NCBI GenBank assembly: GCA_045539475.1
Contig: JAZQFJ010000097.1
Span: forward strand, 1 to 64,000
From: SIG480 sp045539475
Lineage (GTDB): Bacteria > Bacillota > Clostridia > Oscillospirales > JAAYXM01
Reading direction: 5' to 3'
Length of the DNA: 64,000 nt
Position numbers and translations under genes: made by a program. This document shows, one piece after another, positions 59,016 to 64,000 of the stretch. How positions within the stretch are numbered: position 1 is the stretch's first letter; every line of letters starts with the position of its first letter. Below the pieces are notes generated by a model. It did not search any database, was not told the DNA's origin, and saw nothing but the letters and a program-made list of their open reading frames with translations.

Positions 59016-59537
59016 ATGGAATCAAAACAACATGCCTGTTGCTTTTTTGGACACAGGAAGATTGAAAATGGGGAAGAGCTGGAAATCAGGTTGACCAGTA
59101 TTATCGAAGATTTAATCATAAATAAAAAGGTTGATATTTTCCTTTTTGGCAGCAAGAGTGAGTTTGACTCTCTTTGCCGCGAAGTCGTGTCAAAGTTTCG
59201 CAAAAAATATCCTCACATAAAGCGGATTTATGTGAGGGCAGAATATCCTGAGATTACAGAGCACTATAAAAAATATCTTCTTGAGGACTATGAGGACACG
59301 TATTATCCGGAACGAATTGCAGATGCAGGGCGGGCGGTATATGTTGAGCGCAACTGCGAGATGATTGACAACAGTGCTTGGTGTGTTGTTTACTGCAACG
59401 AAAACTACATACCACCTGAAAGAAAAAACGGTAAAAACAGCTCTGTTCCGAGTTGCCGACCAAACAGCGGAACAAAGCGAGCCTATGATTATGCAAAGAG
59501 AAAGGGAAGACGGATTATAAATACATACCACGGCTGA
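59016..59537 (+). CDS. SLOG/DUF1273-like protein
   Basis: 173 residues. CCFFGHRKIENGEELE at the start and KKVDIFLFGSKSEFDSLCREVV near 45-65 match DUF1273/SLOG (YpsA-like) Rossmann-type proteins, some of which bind nucleotide ligands in defence or stress systems. The C-terminus (PSCRPNSGTKRAYDYAKRKG) keeps the GT-(K/R)-A-x-x-YA motif of the group. ATG 59016 has GGGGTGG 5-8 nt upstream; an open frame from 58980 lacks a site. Its stop lies inside its own terminator stem. Function unknown. Confidence 0.78.
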   Translation: MESKQHACCFFGHRKIENGEELEIRLTSIIEDLIINKKVDIFLFGSKSEFDSLCREVVSKFRKKYPHIKRIYVRAEYPEITEHYKKYLLEDYEDTYYPERIADAGRAVYVERNCEMIDNSAWCVVYCNENYIPPERKNGKNSSVPSCRPNSGTKRAYDYAKRKGRRIINTYHG

Positions 59538-59571
59538 AATCGGACGTTTTCCGTTTTCAGCCGTGGTTTTT
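59527..59571 (+). terminator. terminator of SLOG-like gene
   Basis: ACCACGGCTGAAA (59527-59539) pairs exactly with 59555-59567; TTTTT follows. The stop codon is within the left arm. Confidence 0.92.
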
Positions 59572-59576
59572 GTTTG

Positions 59577-59611
59577 CAAAAAATCTCCCGACGAATTTTT
59601 CGTCGGGAGAT
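59577..59611 (-). terminator. terminator of nifJ
   Basis: ATCTCCCGACGAA (59583-59595) pairs with 59599-59611; on the minus strand the stem runs into ATTTTTTGC. Confidence 0.92.
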
Positions 59612-59630
59612 CAGATTATTTAAAGCAATA

Positions 59631-62600
59631 TTACTTGCCTGCGCGCTTTGCGTACTTATCGTACTTAGCCTTTGCAGCAGCTTCTGCCTTTGCGAAGAGC
59701 TCTTCTGCTCTTTCTGGGAACTGCTGTGCAAGACGTGCATAACGTGTTTCGCTCTTGATGAAGTCGACGTAGTTAGCAGTCGGCTCCTTGGAGTCAAGGG
59801 TGAATGCCTTGTCTGCTTCAAGAGTCGGGTTGTAGCGGAACATCTGCCAGTAACCAGCTTCAACAGCCTTCTTCATTTCAACCTGGCAGTTGACCATGCC
59901 GCCCTTAACACCGTGCATTTCGCAAGGAGCGTAGCCGATGATGAGTGACGGACCCGGATATGCCTCAGCCTCTGCAAGAGCCTTGAGTGTCTGGTTCATA
60001 TCAGCACCCATAGCAACCTGTGCAACGTAAACATAACCGTAGGACATTGCAATCTCAGCGAGATTCTTCTTAACGATGTTCTTACCTGCAGCTGCGAACT
60101 GTGCAACCTGACCGATGTTGGAGGACTTGGAAGCCTGACCGCCGGTGTTGGAGTAAACTTCTGTGTCGAAGACCATAACGTTTACATCTTCGCCGGAAGC
60201 GAGAACGTGGTCAAGACCGCCGAAGCCGATGTCGTATGCCCAACCGTCGCCACCGAAGATCCAGACGGACTTCTTGGAGAGGTAATCACGCTCTGCGAGG
60301 ATGGAAGCACACTTCTCGCACTTATCAGCAACCTTTTCAAGCTCTGCAACGAGTGCCTTTGTAGCAGCCTCATTTGCTTCGCCGTTGTCCTTTGTATCAA
60401 GGTAGTTCTGTGCTACAGCCTTAAGCTCAGCGGATGCCTTGTCGCCTGCTACGATATCTTCGATAGAAGCGATGAGGCGCTCGCGGATTGCCTTCTGACC
60501 GAGGTACATACCAAGACCGTGCTCAGCGTTGTCCTCGAAGAGGGAGTTAGCCCATGCCGGACCCTTGCCGCTTTCACGGTTTACGGTGTACGGTGTAGCC
60601 GGAGCGGAACCACCCCAGATGGATGAACAGCCTGTTGCGTTGGAGATATACATTCTCTCACCGAAGAGCTGTGTGATAAGACGTGCGTAAGAGGTTTCAG
60701 CACAACCTGCGCAAGAGCCGGAGAACTCGAGGAGCGGCTGCTTGAACTGGCTGCCCTTGATTGTCTTGTTGATAAGCTCGGGCTTCTCGGAAACGTTTGC
60801 AACGCAGTAGTCGAATACCGGCTGCTGATCAAGCTGTGTAGCCTGCTTTGTCATTTCGATAGCCTTCTTCTCCGGATTGCCGTCCTTCTCAGCCTTAGCT
60901 GTTACCGGGCAAGCCTTTACGCAGAGAGTACATCCCATGCAGTCCATCGGGCTGATAGCCATTGTGAACTTATAGTCTGTCTTGAGAACCGGCTTCTCTG
61001 TGTACTTTGTAGCAGCCGGAGCATTTGCAGCTTCTTCAGCTGTAAGAGCGAACGGACGGATTGTTGCGTGCGGACAAACGAATGCACAGTTGTTACACTG
61101 GATGCAGTTTTCGGGATGCCATACCGGAACGTTAACAGCAACGCCGCGCTTCTCGTAAGCAGCGGAACCCTGCGGGAATGTACCGTCTGCCATATCCTTG
61201 AATGCGGAAACCGGGAGAGAGTCACCCTGCATGCGGGAAACAGGCTCAACGATGTTGTTGACAAAGTCAACGAGATCCTTACGTGTGCCTGTTGCCGGTG
61301 CCTTCGGAGCATCTTCGCCTGCGTTCTTCCAGGAAGCCGGAACATTAACTTCAACTGCTGCGTTTGCACCAGCATCAATAGCCTTGTAGTTAAGCTCAAC
61401 GATAGCTTCGCCCTTCTTGATGTAGGACTTGTATGCCATCTTCTTCATATATTCAATTGCTTCGTCCTTCGGAAGGATGTTTGCAAGAGAGAAGAATGCA
61501 GACTGGAGAATTGTGTTCTTAACCTTTGCATTGCCGATGTCCTTGGAAGCGATTGTTGTAGCATCAATGATGTAGAACTTTACATCGTTGTTTGCAATGT
61601 AGGACTTAACGGATGCCGGAAGCATCTTATCAAGCTCTTCGACAGACCAGCTGCAGTCGAGCATGAAGGTGCCGCCCGGAACAACGTCCTCAACAATCTT
61701 GTATCCCTTAAGGATGTAAGAAGAGTTGTGGCAGGCAACGAAGTTTGCCTTGTTGATATAGTAAGGTGACTTGATAGCCTTATCGCCGAAGCGGAGATGG
61801 GAAATCGTGATACCGCCTGTCTTCTTGGAGTCATACTGGAAGTATGCCTGAATGAACTTGTCGGTATGGTCACCGATAATCTTGATGGAGTTCTTGTTAG
61901 CACCGACAGTACCGTCGCCGCCGAGACCCCAGAACTTGCAGGAGATTGTGCCCTCTGCAGCAGTGTCCGGGCATTCCTTCTCTTCAAGAGAAAGACCTGT
62001 AACGTCGTCTACGATGCCGAGGGTAAAGCCGTTCTTCGGCTCCGGCATAGCAAGGTTTGCAAATGTTGCAAAGATGCTTGCAGGCGGAGTGTCCTTAGAA
62101 CCGAGACCGTAGCGGCCGCCGACGATCTTAACGTCGTTCTTGCCGAGAGAAGCAAGAGCTGTAACAACGTCGAGGTAAAGCGGCTCACCGAGGGAACCGG
62201 GTTCTTTTGTTCTGTCAAGAACTGCAATCTTCTTAACGGAAGCCGGAATAGCCTCGAGAAGCTTTTCTGCAACGAACGGACGGTAAAGGCGAACCTTGAT
62301 AAGACCGACCTTCTCGCCGTGTGCGTTCATATAGTCGATAACTTCTTCTGCAACGTCGCAGATGGAGCCCATAGCGATAATTACGCGGTCTGCATCCGGA
62401 GCACCGTAGTAGTTAAAGAGCTTGTAGTTTGTGCCGAGCTTTGCATTGACCTTATCCATGTATTCTTCAACGATAGCCGGGAGAGCGTTGTAGTATTCAT
62501 TACATGCTTCTCTGTGCTGGAAGAAGATATCACCGTTCTCAGCAGAGCCGCGGAGAACCGGATGCTCAGGATTAATAGCACGTGCACGGAATGCCTTGAT

Positions 62601-63218
62601 CGCATCCATGTCTACCATTTCCTTGAGGTCTTCGTAGTCCCAAGCTTCGATCTTCTGGATTTCGTGGGATGTTCTGAAGCCGTCGAAGAAGTTGAGGAAC
62701 GGAACGCGGCCCTTGATTGTTGCGAGGTGAGCAACAGCGCCGAGGTCCATGATTTCCTGCTGGTTTGTTTCAGCCATCATAGCATAACCTGTCTGGCGGC
62801 ATGCGTAAACGTCTGAGTGGTCGCCGAAGATGTTAAGAGCGTGGGAAGCAACGCAACGAGCAGAAACGTGGATAACGCTCGGGAGAAGCTCACCTGCGAT
62901 CTTGTACATGTTCGGAATCATAAGAAGAAGACCCTGGGAAGCAGTGTAGGTGGTGGTGAGAGCACCTGCTGCGAGGGAGCCGTGAACAGCACCTGCAGCA
63001 CCGCCTTCAGACTGCATTTCAACCATCTTGACTCTGTCGCCAAAGATGTTTCTTGCGGGTTCTCCGAAAATGTTTTTGTCTGTTGCAGACCATGTGTCTG
63101 TAACTTCAGCCATCGGGCTGGAAGGTGTGATCGGGTAAATAGCGGCAACTTCCGTAAACGCATAGCTTACGTGAGCGGCAGCTGTATTACCGTCCATGGA
63201 AACTTTTCTTCTTGCCAT
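59631..63218 (-). CDS. nifJ: pyruvate:ferredoxin (flavodoxin) oxidoreductase
   Basis: Single-chain PFOR, 1195 residues, converts pyruvate + CoA to acetyl-CoA, CO2 and reduced ferredoxin, the main pyruvate route of anaerobes. Domain order: N-terminal PFOR domain I (YPITPSSPMAEVTD), domain III and the EKR region, two [4Fe-4S] clusters (CIQCNNCAFVCPH and CMGCTLCVKACPV, ~690-770), CAGCAETSYARL and the TPP-binding stretch GDGWAYDIGFGGLDHVLASG with SNTGGQASKSS. AAGGAGGAAAA is 6-10 nt before ATG 63218. An open frame to 63275 crosses the promoter and is rejected. Codon use is strongly biased, typical of high expression. Confidence 0.97.
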   Translation of the reverse strand: MARRKVSMDGNTAAAHVSYAFTEVAAIYPITPSSPMAEVTDTWSATDKNIFGEPARNIFGDRVKMVEMQSEGGAAGAVHGSLAAGALTTTYTASQGLLLMIPNMYKIAGELLPSVIHVSARCVASHALNIFGDHSDVYACRQTGYAMMAETNQQEIMDLGAVAHLATIKGRVPFLNFFDGFRTSHEIQKIEAWDYEDLKEMVDMDAIKAFRARAINPEHPVLRGSAENGDIFFQHREACNEYYNALPAIVEEYMDKVNAKLGTNYKLFNYYGAPDADRVIIAMGSICDVAEEVIDYMNAHGEKVGLIKVRLYRPFVAEKLLEAIPASVKKIAVLDRTKEPGSLGEPLYLDVVTALASLGKNDVKIVGGRYGLGSKDTPPASIFATFANLAMPEPKNGFTLGIVDDVTGLSLEEKECPDTAAEGTISCKFWGLGGDGTVGANKNSIKIIGDHTDKFIQAYFQYDSKKTGGITISHLRFGDKAIKSPYYINKANFVACHNSSYILKGYKIVEDVVPGGTFMLDCSWSVEELDKMLPASVKSYIANNDVKFYIIDATTIASKDIGNAKVKNTILQSAFFSLANILPKDEAIEYMKKMAYKSYIKKGEAIVELNYKAIDAGANAAVEVNVPASWKNAGEDAPKAPATGTRKDLVDFVNNIVEPVSRMQGDSLPVSAFKDMADGTFPQGSAAYEKRGVAVNVPVWHPENCIQCNNCAFVCPHATIRPFALTAEEAANAPAATKYTEKPVLKTDYKFTMAISPMDCMGCTLCVKACPVTAKAEKDGNPEKKAIEMTKQATQLDQQPVFDYCVANVSEKPELINKTIKGSQFKQPLLEFSGSCAGCAETSYARLITQLFGERMYISNATGCSSIWGGSAPATPYTVNRESGKGPAWANSLFEDNAEHGLGMYLGQKAIRERLIASIEDIVAGDKASAELKAVAQNYLDTKDNGEANEAATKALVAELEKVADKCEKCASILAERDYLSKKSVWIFGGDGWAYDIGFGGLDHVLASGEDVNVMVFDTEVYSNTGGQASKSSNIGQVAQFAAAGKNIVKKNLAEIAMSYGYVYVAQVAMGADMNQTLKALAEAEAYPGPSLIIGYAPCEMHGVKGGMVNCQVEMKKAVEAGYWQMFRYNPTLEADKAFTLDSKEPTANYVDFIKSETRYARLAQQFPERAEELFAKAEAAAKAKYDKYAKRAGK

Positions 63219-63253
63219 GTTTATTTTCCTCCTTAGTTTTTTTCCAATATAAT

Positions 63254-63282
63254 ATTGTAGCACTTTTTCACTCAAAAGTAAA
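63254..63282 (-). promoter_or_regulatory. nifJ promoter
   Basis: On the minus strand TTTACT (63282-63277), 17-nt spacer, TACAAT (63259-63254), 36 nt before the ATG. Confidence 0.6.
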
Positions 63283-63318
63283 CAGTTAAATACTACAAAA
63301 CCATCATTTTTAATAGTT

Positions 63319-63351
63319 AATTATGTAACAATGTGCCATTTTTACATAATT
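63319..63351. promoter_or_regulatory. inverted repeat upstream of nifJ
   Basis: AATTATGTAA (63319-63328) and TTACATAATT (63342-63351), perfect over 10 bp with a 13-nt spacer, lying between the nitroreductase stop and the nifJ promoter. Possible activator or redox-regulator site. Confidence 0.45.
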
Positions 63352-63361
63352 CTGAGAAGTT

Positions 63362-63922
63362 TCAGATTATAAGCTCTGAAAGCGGACGCTTGGGAACATG
63401 ATGAACGCGTTCTTCATCGCGCCAGTATTTTATTTCGCCGTCAACAGATTCTTCAATAACAACGGTCTCAACGGGCTTGCCGAGCGCGATTACAAGCATA
63501 ATCTCGTGCTTGTCCGAAAGCCCGAGGATTTCAGACAGCTCTTTTCTCCTTATGCTGCCTAACATGCATCCGCCTAAGTTCATTTCCGCTGCACGGAGAA
63601 GAATCGTCTGTGCCATAATGCCGACGTCCATAACGTTGCCTTTTCCGAGCGTGTCATCATTGACGATTGTGATATACCCGCTCGGGCGTTCTCCGGGAAT
63701 CGGTGTGCCGTCCTTTAAATATCCTGCCCACGCAAGCGTGGAAAAGACCTTTTCGCATTCCTCACCGGAGGGGGTGAGGCGGAATTTGAAGAACTGGCGG
63801 TTTGCACCGCTTGGCGTGATGCGCGCATATGAGCACAGCTCTCGCAAAACGTCCTCCGAAATCTCAAAGGACTCATCAAAACGGCGGTATGAACGGTTTT
63901 TCAAAACCAAATCATAAAGCAT
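63362..63922 (-). CDS. nitroreductase family protein
   Basis: 186 residues, FMN-dependent nitroreductase fold: NRSYRRFDESFEISEDVLREL at the start (FMN-binding Arg-Ser-x-Arg), ITPSGANRQFFKF, VDVGI-type DVGIMAQTILLRAAEMNLGGCMLGSIRR and HEIMLVIALGKPVE. Reduces nitro or quinone-like compounds with NAD(P)H; the substrate is unknown. It lies 12 nt downstream of the preceding, partial gene's stop, so is possibly co-transcribed with it. Confidence 0.88.
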   Translation of the reverse strand: MLYDLVLKNRSYRRFDESFEISEDVLRELCSYARITPSGANRQFFKFRLTPSGEECEKVFSTLAWAGYLKDGTPIPGERPSGYITIVNDDTLGKGNVMDVGIMAQTILLRAAEMNLGGCMLGSIRRKELSEILGLSDKHEIMLVIALGKPVETVVIEESVDGEIKYWRDEERVHHVPKRPLSELII

Positions 63923-63934
63923 AATTATATAATC

Positions 63935-64000
63935 CTACTTCTTGATAATTGTTCCGTAAACTTCGCCGGAGAGAGCAGCTGCGTTGGACTCGTCAGTGTC
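63935..64000 (-). CDS. C-terminal end of an unidentified protein
   Basis: Only the last 21 codons are in the window: they read DTDESNAAALSGEVYGTIIK plus K, then TAG at 63935-63937. Too short to assign a family. Same strand as the nitroreductase and directly upstream of it. Confidence 0.5.
   Translation of the reverse strand, partial: DTDESNAAALSGEVYGTIIKK

Noticed and set aside
61797..62816. 339-residue plus-strand open frame inside nifJ
   Set aside because: It is antisense to a highly conserved, strongly codon-biased PFOR gene and has no recognisable domain; biased codon use creates long antisense frames.
63219..63275. N-terminal extension of NifJ to 63275
   Set aside because: It runs through the -10 box and the strong AAGGAGG site; the start at 63218 matches the family.

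Overview
This window looks like chromosome of an anaerobic, spore-forming Clostridia member of the Oscillospiraceae/Ruminococcaceae type, probably a gut or animal-associated bacterium. The evidence is a recJ-rel-dtd-MBL-hemZ string, the classic yabM-mazG-hup-rqcP-yabP-yabQ-divIC-yabR sporulation/division operon followed by spoIIP, a large pyruvate:ferredoxin oxidoreductase, and a type II-A CRISPR locus with a repeat of the kind common in that group. No rRNA or tRNA gene was found. The exact genus cannot be read from the sequence alone.

Layout: 1-161 is the start of a YihY/BrkB-type membrane protein (minus). 386-9939 holds housekeeping genes on the plus strand (recJ, rel, dtd, MBL hydrolase, hemZ, nucleoside kinase, zinc-ribbon protein, MTA/SAH-deaminase-type amidohydrolase). 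9993-15883 is the yab operon plus spoIIP, closed by strong terminators. 15924-18806 (minus) is mnmE, a methyltransferase and a membrane protein. 18941-23650 contains an exonuclease with a zinc ribbon, a free-standing acyltransferase-like protein, a degenerate NodB-like protein and an alanine/sodium symporter.

23664-29231 is a type II-A CRISPR-Cas locus in unusual condition. It has six 36-bp repeats and five 30-bp spacers, a leader with the ATTTGAG anchor, an apparently intact 1343-residue Cas9, and a complete tracrRNA with its own promoter and terminator. The spacer-acquisition module is destroyed. cas1 survives only as its first dozen or so codons, fused by a deletion to the middle of cas2, and csn2 carries an in-frame amber stop 20 codons before its natural end. 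The locus therefore looks able to interfere but unable to acquire spacers. The leader also contains an inverted 15-bp piece of the repeat that could pair with the first repeat of the pre-crRNA.

29359-31623 has a MATE transporter and a diacylglycerol-kinase-type lipid kinase. 31807-55157 is a 23-kb exopolysaccharide locus on the plus strand: sugar-1-P transferase, flippase, polymerase, six glycosyltransferases outside the Gtr set, an acetyltransferase, GtrA/GtrB/GtrII-type proteins, a ChbG-type deacetylase and a Wzz-like protein. Cyclic-di-GMP components are embedded in it: an active-looking GGDEF protein at the head, a Wzz-like protein fused to a degenerate GGDEF domain, a degenerate-GGDEF/EAL protein and a membrane EAL protein. 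It also contains a metallophosphoesterase with a DnaA-N-like N-terminal domain and a large orphan membrane protein. The genes are tightly packed, which suggests one or a few transcripts controlled through c-di-GMP.

55368-58482 has two tandem paralogous amidohydrolases followed by a MetY-type sulfhydrylase. 58537-59537 is a small XRE regulator divergent from a SLOG/DUF1273-like protein, with repeated TGACCAGTAT boxes around the shared promoter. 59631-63922 (minus) is nifJ and a nitroreductase, and the last 66 bases are the C-terminus of an unidentified protein.
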